NCBI GenBank assembly: GCA_039621445.1
Contig: CP154955.1
Coordinates: 45,097,540 to 45,161,539 of the forward strand
DNA from: Euglena gracilis
Taxonomy: Eukaryota > Euglenida > Euglenophyceae > Euglenales
DNA length: 64,000 nucleotides
Reading direction: 5' to 3'
Below are positions 27,054-37,696 of the stretch, in pieces. The stretch's first letter is position 1; each line of letters opens with the position of its first letter. Both the position numbers and the translations under genes were made by a program. Under the pieces are notes generated by a model, which saw only the letters and a program-made list of their open reading frames with translations, did not search any database and was not told the origin of the DNA.

Positions 27054-27452
27054 CAACTAACCCCCCCCCATTTATAAACCCTCCCCACTCATAACCCCCC
27101 CCCCAATTTATAAACCCCCCCTCGGGCCGACCAACCAAACCAGGACTTATACCCCCCCCCCCCCCCCCGGGGAAGAAAATGAAAGCCACCGGGGACGATT
27201 TTTTTCGGCCGCAAACCACCCAAAAACTGATTTTTGGCACTTTTTTGAGATCGACCATCATCAAAAATGCCACATTTTTGACCAAATTTGCCAAAAAATT
27301 GCCAATTTGGGGGGGTTTCGGGGTCATTTTTGGGGTTCGGATTTTCACCAACAATTCCGGGACCCCCCCCCCCACTTATAACCCACCCCCCCCCTTCGGC
27401 CGACCAACCGGATCTTATAAACCCCGGGGGGTTTATAAGTGGGGGTTATTTG
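27054..27452. mobile_element. Inverted-repeat element, family N
   Basis: The ends CAACTAACCCCC...ATTTATAAACC and GGTTTATAAGTGGGGGTTATTTG are inverted repeats. The flanks TTTTGGAA (27046-27053) and TGTTGGGA (27453-27460) agree at 6 of 8 and may be a worn 8-bp duplication. The inside is poly-C spaced by TTATAA motifs and an AT-rich core. It is non-coding. Confidence 0.6.
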
Positions 27453-27459
27453 TGTTGGG

Positions 27460-28335
27460 ATTTGTGTTGGGGTTCGTGTTGGGATTGGTGGCTTTTGGTG
27501 GTTTTGGGCAGTTTCCAGGGTTGGTTGTGCTGCAGCCTCCCACTGAGGCCTCGCCCACCACCCCCACTCCTCAGCCCAGAAGTCTTGTACACAGCTGTGG
27601 TGCTGCACAGGCTCCCCACGAGACAATGACCGATTCCCAGCAAGAGTTTGGCGCCAATCAATGTGTCGTTCAATGATGGGGGGAGACAGCTCAGGGTGGG
27701 CAGATTTGGGTTGGCTCTCGCAACTAACCCCTTCAGAGAGGCTTCCAAGCTGGATCTGGTGTTGGAAATAATAAAGGAAATAGAAGAGGAAATACCAAAA
27801 ACATGAGTTAGGTAGTCCACCTTTTTCATCCAATGTTTGCCTATTCATGTAACCCCCCCTAAATAGCTTTGCAGTGCCCCCAAGCTCTGCATGCCCAAAT
27901 AACCTTGAAGGGGTGAATGCCGAAGATCCGTCCAAACATCTTCGCCCCCCTCTTCAAAAGGAGAACCGTGGGAAATTAAGCATCTTTTTGGAGAATCAAG
28001 AGGTGGTACGCACAGAGAATCATCCCAAACGATCCCAAATGTTCTGTTGTATGATGGCTAAACACATTAAATTATGTTTCAAATTTTAAATCAAACTCTA
28101 CTTGGCCACAAATTGCTTCAGGAAAAGTGGTCAATCGATCCATGAATGGTTTTGGGTATCGTCCAAACATTTTTGCAGGGGGTCGGGGCCAAAAAAAAAC
28201 AGATTGGTCCATTGAGTTTGCAGGGGCCAAAGTTATCTGGGGAGGGTCCGATTGGCCAGCTGGATTTTCCCCCAGGGGTGAGTGCCTTTTAGCTTGAGCG
28301 ACGCCCTGGTTCGAACCCTGTTGCCTGTGTGTTTT
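27460..28335. other. No supported gene
   Basis: Contains open but featureless frames (27480-27680). A GTTCGAACC motif at about 28309-28318 resembles a tRNA T-loop, but no cloverleaf forms around it. Confidence 0.4.
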
Positions 28336-28338
28336 GCC

Positions 28339-28650
28339 CATAGATTTACTGAACACCTGTGTGACCCCTCCCCCCCCTTCTTTTCGAGAGAGGGTGGGTG
28401 GGTGGGTTGGGGCCCAAGACCCCCCCGGGGGGGGGGCGACGTGGGTCAGGTTTTTGCCCGGCCAAAGCCCGGGGAGGAAAAAATTTTCCAGCATTTCCGG
28501 CCGATTTTTTTTTTGGCTGGATTTTGGGTGGGTGTGTTGGTGGTTGACCGCCCTGAGGGGTTGCGGATGGGTGGGCTTTCGAAAAAAGTGGGTGGTTGGC
28601 TTTGGCCCCGGGAAAAAGTGTCCCCGGGGGGGTCACTGAGTGAAGCTATG
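28339..28650. mobile_element. Complete family B element with perfect 8-bp target duplication
   Basis: The element is flanked by an identical 8-bp direct repeat, GTTTTGCC (28331-28338 and 28651-28658). The ends CATAGATTTACTGA and TCACTGAGTGAAGCTATG are an imperfect inverted repeat that extends to GTGACCCC/GGGGTCAC. The inside is GGGTGGGTGGG-rich and non-coding. A second copy is cut by the start of the window, and related 3' ends occur near 36.05 and 38.5 kb. Confidence 0.85.
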
Positions 28651-28659
28651 GTTTTGCCC

Positions 28660-29220
28660 CCCAATTGCTAACACTTTCCCTCGCGCACTCAGTGCAGTAT
28701 CATAAGCCCACAAAGGAAAGGGTCTGCACATGGGGCTCAACGCCGGGTGCCTGGGGCTGGATGGTGCCTCCCATCAGGCTCTACTGCGCCACTTCCTCCC
28801 AGCCCTCACTGTGTGTCTCAAATAGGTGTTGCTGGAGTTCATTGGGAGAAGAGGTTGGTGATTGGGTCCCTCCTCATTCTGATCCCCCAGAAAAAGACTT
28901 TTTAAATCATCATCCCTCCCCCTTGCCTTTTTCCTTTTTTAAACTTCATCTGAGTTTGATGAATGTTTGATGTTTGATGAATGTTTGATGAATGAATGTT
29001 GTTTTTTTCCCATTCTTTTATTTTGAATACGCAATTTCATTTTCATATAAAAATGAAAAAAATTGTCATTTCATCATTGTGGAATTCCTATTTCAATTAG
29101 GTTTCTTAGGCACATTTTTTAAATCAGAGGTCAAGTGGGACGACCGAGGTCAAGTGGGGGGGCCCCACCCACCAAAAGCCTTGACATCCTGCTAATATGG
29201 AACCCTAGCAATCACTTTCG
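28660..29220. other. Probable intron or spacer
   Basis: A short GC-rich block at 28690-28830 could hold a small exon (QYHKPTKERVCTWGSTPG in one frame) but is not supported further. The rest is AT-rich. Confidence 0.35.
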
Positions 29221-29223
29221 GTG

Positions 29224-30499
29224 CCCAAATTGACTGGTCCAATGAAGGCTGCTTGCAGTCACAGGTCCCGGAGCACTGGCGGATGATTGCCGACCACATG
29301 GCCAGGGCTCGCCCAGTGTGTATGCGCCCCGCCGCCGCGCGCGCGCGCGCGTGTGTGTGTGTTTTGTGTTGTGCTGTGCTGTGCTGTGCTGTGCTGTGTT
29401 GTGTTGTGTTGTGTTGTGTTGTGTTGTGTTGTGTTGTGTTGTGTTGTGTTGTGTTGTCTTGTGTTGTGTTGTCTTGTGTTGTGTTGTGTTGCGTTGTGTT
29501 GCGTTGCGTTGTGTTGTGTGTGTGTGGGTGGGTGTGTGGGTGGGTGTGTGTTGTGTAGGAATGTGTGGGCTGCAGGAGTCTGTACGGAAATTTGGAACGG
29601 GTTCATGGGACCCTGAGCTTCTGGGGCACAATTTGGACGCAGTGCCATTGTGTCCCGGGCAGAGGGAATGGCCATCACCCCTGCCCTCCCCTTTCCGCCC
29701 AGCGGACCAGTCCTCAGTCAGTGCAGGAGGCAGCCCTGCGGACGACCATCAACATCGGCTCCCTTGCGACAGAGTTCCGGGGGAAACTGCCCCGCGGCCC
29801 GCTGCCCGTGCAATGGGCATTCAATGGTTCTACTGCTCGAATATGAACGTTTTGTTAGTATTTGAAGAGCCATCATAGAATTGATCCAAAGTGAATGAAT
29901 GAATCCAACTCTCTTTTTTTTTTTGCTATATTTACATTGTGCTACTTTTTATGATTTTTTTTCTTCACATTTTCGGTTTTTTCACCATTGGCATATGTTC
30001 AGCTTTTGTGCACAACAATCACAACTTGAACCTTTTTGTCGTTCATTTTTTCATTTTTTTTGCGCCCCCCGTCAGCATTCTCTCAGCCCGGAGAATAAAC
30101 TTCTGGAAAGCTGGATTCATCCTCCTCCGCTTCCCTTCCACTCTTTCAACCTGTCCCTGTCCCAGAGCAGGGCTGCAGCCTTCGTCCAAGCGGCAGCCTG
30201 TCACACTGCATGTCACCCACTTCGGCATCAGCTGGCAGGCGGCGGCGGTGCAGGTCACGGGCTGCCCCACGGCCAGCGCTGGGTGCGGGTGCCATGGGAG
30301 GAGTGGACTCCTGCATTCTGCATTCAGCATAGGATTTGAATGACATGCTGTACCCATTTTTAAATGTTTCAATTGCCCACTGTTCAGCAACGGACCTTTG
30401 TTGGTTGGCTCAGAAAAAGATTTTAAAAAGCTCAAAATAATCCTCAAGTTTTTTTTTTGGAAAAATAAAGACCTCTCTGCAAATGATGATTCCCCATCA

Positions 30500-30537
<38 letters not shown>

Positions 30538-32230
30538 CGCAAAAACACAAAGACACGCACACACACAAAGCATAAAAACGTTGTCCAACGATCACTCTGT
30601 TGATCGCTGGACATGGAGGTGATTTATTCAATTTTTGTCTTGAGTAAAACCAAATTTATGTATCAATTTATAACAGAATTAATAGTCATAAGTATTACAT
30701 CAGGTATATTTAGATAATCCTATTAATATATGTCTGTCAAAAAAAACTTATACATGTATTTATATTTTATTTTGGAAATATTATTATATATTATTATATG
30801 TAACATATATAGTGTTATTATTATATTATTATTATATTATTACAATATATATTATATTATACATTTCATTTGAATAATAATTATTATTTATATAAATTAC
30901 AGTGTTATAAATAATTATAACCATTATTATTTTTATAATTTTATGGTTATTTTTTAAAAAAAAAGTGATGGAAATGTACAGTATAATATAAAAAATTAAC
31001 TTTTTGATGAAGTATCAATCCAGAAGCTCACAGGGCCTCGCCGCACCCATGCGCACCTTCCTCTCTGGTGGGGCTCGCCCCAGCTCTGGGGCAGATCAAC
31101 GCCGTCCCGCACGTCACGCTGGCGGTGGCCCCCGGCTGCCGGCCCTTCGACAGCAACTTCATCACCAGCTGGCAGCCGGTGGATGAACCCCTCGCCCCAC
31201 TGACGCCCAGAGGGGCCCAAGTGACCCCAGCAGACCGGACGTTGTGCACGCAAGCCTATTTTTGGGACCTCAAAACTGACCCCCCCCCCCGACTCTCCCC
31301 TGGGGTGTTCCCCTGGGGTGGTTGAGTGGGTAATTGCCAAAACTCTTCGGGCAGTAAACAAAAAAAGACACCCCAACCAATTCAGATGAAAATATATTAA
31401 AATTTTAATAAAAATCATTATAATAGTTTTGTATTATATTATATTATATTATATTATATTATATTATATTATATTGTATTATATTATATTGTATTGTATT
31501 GATTGTGTATATGTGTTGTATTATATTATATATTATATATTATATATTATATTATTGTATTATATTATATTATTCTATTATATTATATTATATTATCTAT
31601 ATTATATTATATTATATTATTCTATCTATATTATATGTATCTTCTATTATATTATATTATATTCTCTTCTATATTCTCTTATATATTAATATATTATTCT
31701 TTCTTGTATTATATATTATATTATATTATATATTTTGTATATTTAGTCGTGGACCCCCGGGGGGGAGGGGGGGGTAGGGTGGGTGGGTCCGGCCGAGCCC
31801 CCCCCCCCCCCGGGGGGGTCCCCCCGGGGGGGTCCCCCCGGAGGGGGGTGGAATATATATTTTCGGCACCGAAGGCGCCGAAAAAGTGTTATATTTAGCA
31901 CTTTTCGCGATTTTCGGCCATTTTTTTGTGGGTCCCCCGGGACCCCCCCCCCCCGGGGGGCCAGGGGGTGGGTGGGTGGGGGGGCCCCCCCTCCCCCCCG
32001 GTCTTAAAAAAGCCCCTGAAAAGAACACATCACAGCAGGCAATATTCCGGTTTGTAGCGCTCTGCCCTGTACACTCCACCAGGCTTTCCATATTGTGTCC
32101 GTCAGTCCCCCTGGCCCCAGGGGTGGTGGCCGAGGTGAACGTCGTGACGCGGCGCGCGGAGGGCTTCATCCGGGCCGCCGCCTCCTCCTCCGCCACCTCC
32201 ACCCCGGCCAGGTGGGACCGCCGCACGGTT
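29224..32230 (+). CDS. 2H-phosphoesterase-like domain protein (several exons)
   Basis: Exons inferred at about 29224-29306, 29727 to about 29805, about 30187-30256, 31099 to about 31175 and 32110 to about 32215. The first reads SQVPEHWRMIADHM, then the second TINIGSLATEFRGKLPRGPL, then RQPVTLHVTHFGISWQAAAV, then INAVPHVTLAVAPGCRPFDS followed by NFITSW, then PLAPGVVAEV. The two H-x-T-h motifs (D-H-M...T-I-N-I and P-H-V-T-L) about 80-100 residues apart, with the strands between, resemble 2H phosphoesterases and the cyclic-phosphodiesterase part of tRNA-ligase-like proteins. An RNA end-processing role is therefore possible. The first H-x-T motif is split by an intron and reads DHMAR-EAALRT-TINIG in this model. 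Phases were not all proven. Start and stop are not located. Confidence 0.5.
29303..29738. mobile_element. Introner 4 inside the first H-x-T motif
   Basis: The ends CAGGGCTCGCC (29303-29313) and GGCAGCCCTG (29729-29738) are inverted repeats with one gap. The flanks CACATGGC and CGGACGAC agree at only 4 of 8, so the target duplication is worn or the call is wrong. The donor would be GC (CAGG^GCTCGC), with the acceptor at 29725-29726. The element carries the TTGTG minisatellite. Confidence 0.55.
29356..29550. repeat. (GTGTT)n / (GTGCT)n pentanucleotide array
   Basis: More than 25 pentamer units, mainly GTGTT with GTGCT, GTCTT and GCGTT variants, are followed by GGGTGGGTGTGT. It lies within introner 4. 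Confidence 0.95.
30357..31090. other. AT-rich intron with (AC)n
   Basis: 30503-30533 is an (AC)n run. 30620-31010 is about 85 percent A+T with ATTATT/TATAAT repeats, far more AT-rich than anything else in the window except 31.4-31.7 and 62.3-62.5 kb. No gene. Confidence 0.8.
31430..31740. repeat. (ATATT)n pentanucleotide satellite
   Basis: Over 300 bp of TATAT/ATATT pentamers with scattered substitutions. Any reading frame yields Ile/Tyr/Leu repeats without meaning. Confidence 0.95.
31746..32012. repeat. Repeat family A, copy 1
   Basis: The order of blocks is GTGGACCCCCGGGGG, GGGTGGGTCCGGCCGAGCC, then ATATATTTTCGGCACCGAAG with GCGCCGAAAAAGTG. It continues TTTTCGGCCATTTTTTTGTG, GGGGTGGGTGGGTGGG and GGTCTTAAAAAAGCCCCTG. 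The same series in the same order occurs at 47399-47650 and 49366-49590. It is non-coding and lies in an intron of the 2H-like gene. Confidence 0.85.
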
Positions 32231-32399
32231 TGGTCCCGCATTGGGAGGTTCAGGCTCCTGCGTGTTAGCTGTGAATTCGGCAGCATGGCGGTGTGCTGTC
32301 AGCGTAGCTGTGCTCACCCAACGCGTGTTATCGTCGTTGACAGGTTCGGTCTCAAAAAAAAACATACAAATATCCTCAGCTGATTTCCACGTTGTGTTT

Positions 32400-32790
32400 T
32401 GTCTTTAGCGCTCGTGCGTGCGAGCAGCTTCCGCCAAACAAGTGTGCCGTGTTTGTTGGCACTGCGCACATTTGCGCCAACGTTTCCTCACGTGCATGGT
32501 CGCCACCGCCATCTTCCCACAGCCGGCACGGCACAGTGCAGTGGCAGGGCACTGCCATCCTTCTCCGTTCTCCCGCCGTCCCCCCCGGGGGTGGGCCTCT
32601 CCTGCCGGGGAAGACCCTCAAGCCGGCCCTGACCCCCAACCACGTTCCCCGGCAGTCGGTGCCCACCTCGATGCCCTCGTTGCACCTCAACGCCTCCTCC
32701 GAGGTCAGTCCGGGGCTGCCACGCACCCAGGCCGTGGATGACATTGTTTAGCCACGCCCCCCCCCCCCTTAGTTGCACTGAGGCTTCTTG
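32400..32790. other. GC-rich tract, possible exon
   Basis: Open in two plus frames and on the minus strand. One plus frame reads LTPNHVPRQSVPTSMPSLHL. It contains one GTTTGTTGGCACTGCGCACA block resembling the GTGCGC palindromes. No family is recognised. Confidence 0.25.
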
Positions 32791-32800
32791 TCTGTTTATG

Positions 32801-33110
32801 GCCGGCGCTAACTTCGCTTCTGGCCCAGTTTGCTGCCACGCCCCCCCCGGGGGGGGGCAGCGTTGGTTTGTACAGGGGAGGGGAGGGGCAGGGCTGTACG
32901 TGAATCCCAACAACCGTACGGTTGGTGTGTGGGGGGGTTCCTCCCCCCCCCCCCACCCACCAGGCCTTCCCGTATTTCTGGGGGCGCCGATGTTTCAGTC
33001 CGAGTTTTCCTTCGGCGCCTTCGGCACCGAAGGAGTTTTCATTGCGTGGGTTCAATGGTAGGTGGGGGCCCCCCAAGCCTTCAAGTGCAGCCTGGGGGAG
33101 GGGTTTCCAC
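32801..33110. repeat. Family L fragment and family K copy 2
   Basis: 32801-32835 is the reverse complement of 19281-19315. From about 32889 the CAGGGCTGTACGTGAATCCC block matches family K ends, followed by poly-C, a TTCGGCGCCTTCGGCACCGA block and poly-G. No coding potential. Confidence 0.6.
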
Positions 33111-33189
33111 CCCCCCCCCAGGGGAGATTCTGGACCACCCCCTGGAAGCGAAGGAAATTGTTCTTGTGCTGGATCCTAGAAACACAGTG

Positions 33190-34545
33190 GGGGGGAAATA
33201 TGCAACTTGCATAATTTGCAGTTTTTTTGCATAATCAGGATTTTCCGAAATTTGCATTTTTGCAAATTTCAAAAATTTGCAAAAATTTGCAAAAATTTTT
33301 TTTTTGCGTTTTTTGCATAGAATATTTTGCCCTCGAATTTTTTTTTGTATTTGGTTGCCATGTCATGTTTTGTCTCTGGTCCCTCTGCAGTTGCCTGGGG
33401 TCTTTGATACTCTCACCCTATTAAAAGGCAGCTTTGCAGAGGAGTGAATGTTTTCCGAGTTTGTTTTTCAGGACAATTTGCTTAGACTGAATGTGCAGGT
33501 GCCATTCATGTTGATTTTCAAAGCTTCAGTGCTTGCGGTTGTCTTCCAGGAGGTCTTCTTGGTGAATCATTGGCAGGTACACCGGCATTGCCACATGTTT
33601 ACGGATTTTAGGCAGCAAAACTGTGTTATATTCCAGCCTTTTTTCAGTGGTTTTATGCAAGTTGCATAAAAGTTGCATTTTTTTGCATTTCTTTGCATTT
33701 TTTTGCATTTTTTTTTGCATTTTTTTACTTGCATAATTTGAAGGGCCAAGTTGCATATCCCCCCCCCCTGGTGGATGTGTGAAAAAAAAAAAGGTGGGGC
33801 TGCTGCCAGAGCCAGGCTTGGCTGAAATTGGGGCTGGCTGCGGCAGCCTTCGGGGAGGAGGGTTGTGGGACCTCAAGGAGATGGATGGTTCCCTCATCAG
33901 TGCAGAGTTCCAGGCACGAAAGGGAACAGATGCAGGGCGTTTGAACCTCTGCCCCTCAGTGCCCTGTTTCCCTTTTTTTTTTTGATGACCACCAGTGGGG
34001 CCCCTGCCCCCATTCGTGTTGCCCGTGCCAGTCCCAGCTGCCCACCCCGACAAACTTCCCTTCCGCTTGGGGAACGTTCTTCAGCACAAACCCCCTCAAA
34101 ACTTGAGCCCCCCACAGGGGGGTCGAACCCCCCTAGTACTTCCTGGTGTCCGTGACATCCCGGGCGGGTGAAACAGGGTGCTGTTGACACAGTGCCTCTG
34201 TTTAGGGCTGAACGGGCGTCCCCTTTGGAAAGGGAGGGGGAAGGCAGCCCGATGCCCACATTCCACTCCATCCCAGCCCACGCTGAGCTTTCCTGAGGTT
34301 TGACATTTAACACCAGAGTCCTTCAAAATTGCAGCATCGCACTGCCCCTCCCCGGGCAGGGCTGTTGTCACCCCCCTCTTTGCTGCCCAGTGTTTGCCAC
34401 CCCCCGAAATTGCCCCCCCCCCCTCCGTGCTTGCATTTGCTCGTTCGACAATGTAGTTGTCAGTTGCAGTGTGCAGCCGATGGCCGGGGGGTCAGCCCCC
34501 CAACACGCGCTGGCAGTACCCAGGGCAGTCCAGGGCCTGGGGTCA
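33190..34545. other. T-rich spacer with TTGCA repeats
   Basis: 33200-33310 and 33640-33745 are runs of TTTTTTGCA/TTTGCAAAA-type sequence, like 59.80-59.99 kb and 37.49-37.56 kb. Open frames at 33.8-34.2 kb are unsupported. A poly-T at 33970 and palindromic CCCCCACAGGGGGG at about 34110 are the only other notable items. Confidence 0.5.
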
Positions 34546-34546
34546 G

Positions 34547-35272
34547 TACCGATTTCCGACCAGACGGCAATGGCGGGCGGTTCCGCAACGACCCGTACTC
34601 CTGGGCCGCTCCGCAGCCCTCGCTGGCCGACCTCCGCCCAGGAGGGGGGGCTGTCACACTGCCCTGGCCTCGACGAGCAGACGCCTCCGGTTTGGTTTGC
34701 TCCGCACAACCGCCTTCTCAGGGGTGTGTGCCTGGTCTTGCCAACCTTTGATGCAAGTGCGTGCGCGCACACACAGCATGTCCTCCGCCTTTCCCCTTCA
34801 TGGCAACTTCCCTGGGGACGGGATCACAGTGGACTCTCCAACATGAGAAATCAGCCGCAACGTCCCCAAGGTGACAACCGCTGCAGCGGTCAGGTCCAAA
34901 CGGGCGAAAGAGTGGACAACAGGTCCCCCGGCGATTTCAAGCAGCGGGCCTCACCCCCTTCAGTGCCTGCTGGTGCTGGGGGCATGCTGCCAATGCCCTT
35001 CCGTGCATTCTGCCAATACGGGCTTACTTGTCAACTCGGGGGGGGGGAGTCACACTCCGCCCCCCCCCTCCTGGGGGCATCGCCCGCTACCAGACCACCC
35101 CGCCGTGTTCGACTGCGCGGCCATCGAGGCGCAGCTCCAGGCGGCGGCAGCCCGGGCGGCCCTCGCTGCGGCCCCGGACCAGGGGATTCTTCAGCCGGAC
35201 CCATCCAACCGCCTGGGCCGGGGTCCTTTATTTCCACCCAGCACCTCCCAGCCGGGCTGCGGACGGTGGTAA
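34547..35272 (+). CDS. 3' end of an unrecognised gene (two exons)
   Basis: Exons 34547-34641 and 35094-35272 join in phase. They encode FRPDGNGGRFRNDPYSWAAP, then QPSLADLRP-D at the junction, then HPAVFDCAAIEAQLQAAAAR. The protein ends GRGPLFPPSTSQPGCGRW and a TAA. An AATAAA overlaps the stop codon (35271-35276), supporting a gene end here. The intron would begin GA, not GT, and its ends are inverted repeats. The Ala-rich helix and Pro-rich tail suggest a small adaptor-like protein, but no family is recognised. Upstream exons are missing. Confidence 0.5.
34637..35080. mobile_element. Inverted-repeat intron with CCAGGAGGGGGGG ends
   Basis: The left end CCAGGAGGGGGGG (34638) and right end CCCCCCCTCCTGG (35066-35078) are a perfect inverted repeat of 13 bp. 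No clear 8-bp duplication is visible. It separates the two exons of the gene at 34547-35272. Other open frames inside are not supported. Confidence 0.5.
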
Positions 35273-35593
35273 TAAAGTTTTCACAGCCCAGCAAAGCCGT
35301 GCTGGACTGACAAAAAATTCCGCCCAAAGCGCCGAAGACTTTCAAACGGGGGGTCGAAGTGGCCAAAAATGGCCGTGTTGGTCAATTTTTCGCCTCAAAA
35401 TTTTGCTTAAAAGATGACCTGGATTTGGGCCCTGTTTTCAGGTGCCAGCCGGGTCCAGCCCAACAGCCGGTGGCCCCACCGCCCACACCTGAGGGGGGGG
35501 GAGTCCAGCCACCACCTTTTTCCGGCCGGCCGGCTGGACCCCCCGGGGGTGCTTAAGAAGTCTCCTGCCCCCGATGGCGGCGGGCCCCGGCCG

Positions 35594-35743
35594 ATGGCTG
35601 CGGTCGCCGCCGTGGTGGCGGTGGTCCCCGGCAGTGGGACTGGCGTCGGTGGGGGCCGGCCGTACCGCTACGACGAGGACACGCTGCGGGCGCTGCGCTG
35701 CAAAGGCCTCGCCGGGGACGGGGCGGGTGAACCCCCGCCGCGG
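35594..35743 (+). CDS. First exon of an unrecognised gene (gene A)
   Basis: Begins at ATG 35594 and ends at a strong donor (CGG^GTGAGC). It encodes 50 residues: a hydrophobic Ala/Val start, a Gly-rich stretch, then GRPYRYDEDTLRALRCKGLA and a Pro-rich end. The Y-D-E-D-T-L-R-A-L core resembles the Y-x4-L-hydrophobic eIF4E-binding motif only loosely. The same core (K-Y-D-E-A-T-L-R-A-R) starts the gene at 39046. Possible later exons lie at 36520-36590 and 37580-37696. Confidence 0.5.
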
Positions 35744-35811
35744 GTGAGCCCCCTCGGTGCTGTGCACCGGGCGCCCACCACAGTTTCGTTTCACACCCGT
35801 CGTGTGGTCCC

Positions 35812-36085
35812 TCCAGGGGGCTTTTGAAGGGTGGATGGATGGGTTGGATGGGTGGGTTCGCTTGACCCCCCCCCCCATGGATAAGGTTTACCCGGCCGAA
35901 GGCTAGACGTATTTGGCTGATTTCGGATGGATTTTGGGTGGATGGGTGGGTCGCTCGACTCCCCCAGGAGGTCCTGCGTGGGTGGATTAAAAAAAAATGA
36001 CTGGGTTTGGGCTGGGGTATTAGTGCCCCCCCCCTCGGGGTCACTAAGTGAATAAATGGAAATGGTGCGCATGTTGTGCACACAG
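35812..36085. repeat. Family B-related repeat
   Basis: GGATGGGTGGGTTCGCTTGA, GGATTTTGGGTGGATGGGTG and TCGGGGTCACTAAGTGAATA match the series in 28339-28650. The 3' block, GGGGTCACTAAG through GCACACAGTTTNAGACC, recurs at 38477-38535. Confidence 0.65.
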
Positions 36086-36519
36086 TTTAAGACCTGAGAT
36101 GTGCAGTGCCCGGAAAATATTTAAACCCCCCTCGCCCACCATCGTCCAGCCACACATACCATCCAGAGTCTTGTTTATCGTCATTTTTTTATTTTCGACC
36201 TTGTTCGATCCCGGGACCGGCTGAGCCACCCTTGGGCTGAAGAGAAAACAGGCCCCCCCACCGGTTTTCCGCAGTGTCCCCGAGCAGTGGCCCCTGGGGG
36301 CTTCTGGATGGGGGTTTACCTTTGTTGGGTGCTGTTTGGTTCACTTCCAGCACAGTGAGCAGCTCAACCGCCAGAGGTAAGGACTTGGTGGGTGGCGCCC
36401 CCCCCCCAATTCACGCATGTTTACTGAGGCACAGTGCCCAACCAAGCCCCCCACTGTTCCCCTTCATTTCCATCCACACTGTGTTGGGCGGGTCACTTCA
36501 CAGCACCCCCTCCCTCCCC

Positions 36520-36600
36520 TGACCCCCGCGAGGTTGCCCAGGTTCCCCGCGTCGGCAAGGGGCTCATTGAGCAGGAGCTCCACGGTCCTGACCCCATTCA
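36520..36600 (+). CDS. Candidate exon, possibly of gene A
   Basis: A GC-rich block reads VAQVPRVGKGLIEQELHGPD in one plus frame after an AG. No family is recognised. The long T-rich tract 36660-36830 follows. Confidence 0.3.
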
Positions 36601-36604
36601 GGGC

Positions 36605-37575
36605 CCTCCTCTGAGCCCTCCTCCAACCCCCTGGTGGCCAGGGGGGGAGCAGGGTGGATGAAAATACATCGTGCAGTTTTTTTTTGCTTTTGTTTTTTTT
36701 CAGGTTTTGGGTTTTTTTTGCAGGTTTTTTTGCAGTTTTTTTGTGGCTTTTTTTTCAAATTCTTTTTGAAATTTTAGCTTTGCGGAAATTTAAGGTGTTT
36801 TTTTTTTTAAGGTGCTCTGCGCCTGACTACGCCGGACTAAATATTTGATGAATGTTTCTCAACACCAGTCGTGTTGACTCCAACTGTCCCACCAGTTGCC
36901 TCAACTCAGTTGCACCTAACTATCCTGCCAACCGCCTTGTCTCTCAGAACTGCACAGGTTATTTTTAGCTTCCATTTCAAAAAACAGAGTGCGACAAGGG
37001 CTACAATTACTCCCCAAACCAAATTGCACCATCTCCAACCTGTGCATGTGGTGGCAGATGCCACGATGCTTATTTCGGCAAGTGTCATTTGCACCATTTC
37101 TGACCAGATGCAAGTAATGAGGAGGAATTTTGGGATTCTAAGGCTGATCAAGTGCAACTTGGAAAGACATGCTCAAAAATAATCGGTTGGCGACCAGGCA
37201 TCCAAACACGTATATTGTCTTACAGTAAAATGCAGAAAAAGCATATTCGGGAGCATTGGCAAACTTGCATCAAATCCATGATTTCTCTTGCATCAAGCAT
37301 TTCCGTTCATGAAACCTTCTGAAGTTTGATTGATTGCTTCCATTTTTGCCGTCGTCAGCTTCAAGACTGTGCCAAAAATCCAAAACGTGAATTGGGGTGC
37401 TCATGTACTGGCAATTTACGTTGTTTTGGCAATTTTACAGCATTTCTGCTTGTTTATTGTTATTTTCTGTTGAAGTGCTGTTTTTTTGTATTTTTTTTGT
37501 ATTTTTTTGCATTTTTGCAGTTTTTTTGCAGTTTTTTTGCAGTTTTTTGCAGTTCAGTTTTTCACCAGCCCGTGT
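36605..37575. other. T-rich spacer, no gene seen
   Basis: 36680-36830 and 37480-37560 are T-tracts with TTTTTTGCAG periodicity. 36860-37150 has open frames on both strands of AT-rich composition but no recognised protein. Confidence 0.4.
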
Positions 37576-37579
37576 GCAG

Positions 37580-37696
37580 GTTCTCCGCCTCCCAGGGGAT
37601 GGGAGGCCTCTGGCGGAACCTCAGAGGCAGGGGCCTCAGCAGGCCGGACTGGCCACGGCGGGGGTGTTCCAGAAAGTCGGAGCCGACCATTTTCAA
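37580..37696 (+). CDS. Candidate exon, Gln-rich, possibly of gene A
   Basis: An acceptor (GTGTGCAG) and donor (CAA^GTACGT) bound 117 bp, exactly 39 codons. They encode VLRLPGDGRPLAEPQRQGPQ, then QAGLATAGVFQKVGADHFQ. The phase is compatible with gene A exon 1. No family is recognised. Confidence 0.5.

Noticed and set aside
28250-28325. tRNA-like boxes (TGGCCAGCTGG and GGTTCGAACCC)
   Set aside because: The arms flanking the T-loop-like motif do not pair and no acceptor stem forms.
29212-29678. Minus-strand frames rich in HNTTQHNT
   Set aside because: Translation of the GTGTT pentamer array.
31429-31898. Tyr/Ile-rich frames of about 90-130 codons, resembling membrane proteins
   Set aside because: They translate the (ATATT)n satellite and show no codon structure.
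36190-36240. Reverse-strand tRNA A-box-like TGGCTCAGCCGG followed by GGGATCGAAC
   Set aside because: The two boxes are only a few bases apart and no cloverleaf is possible; at most a tRNA-derived fragment.
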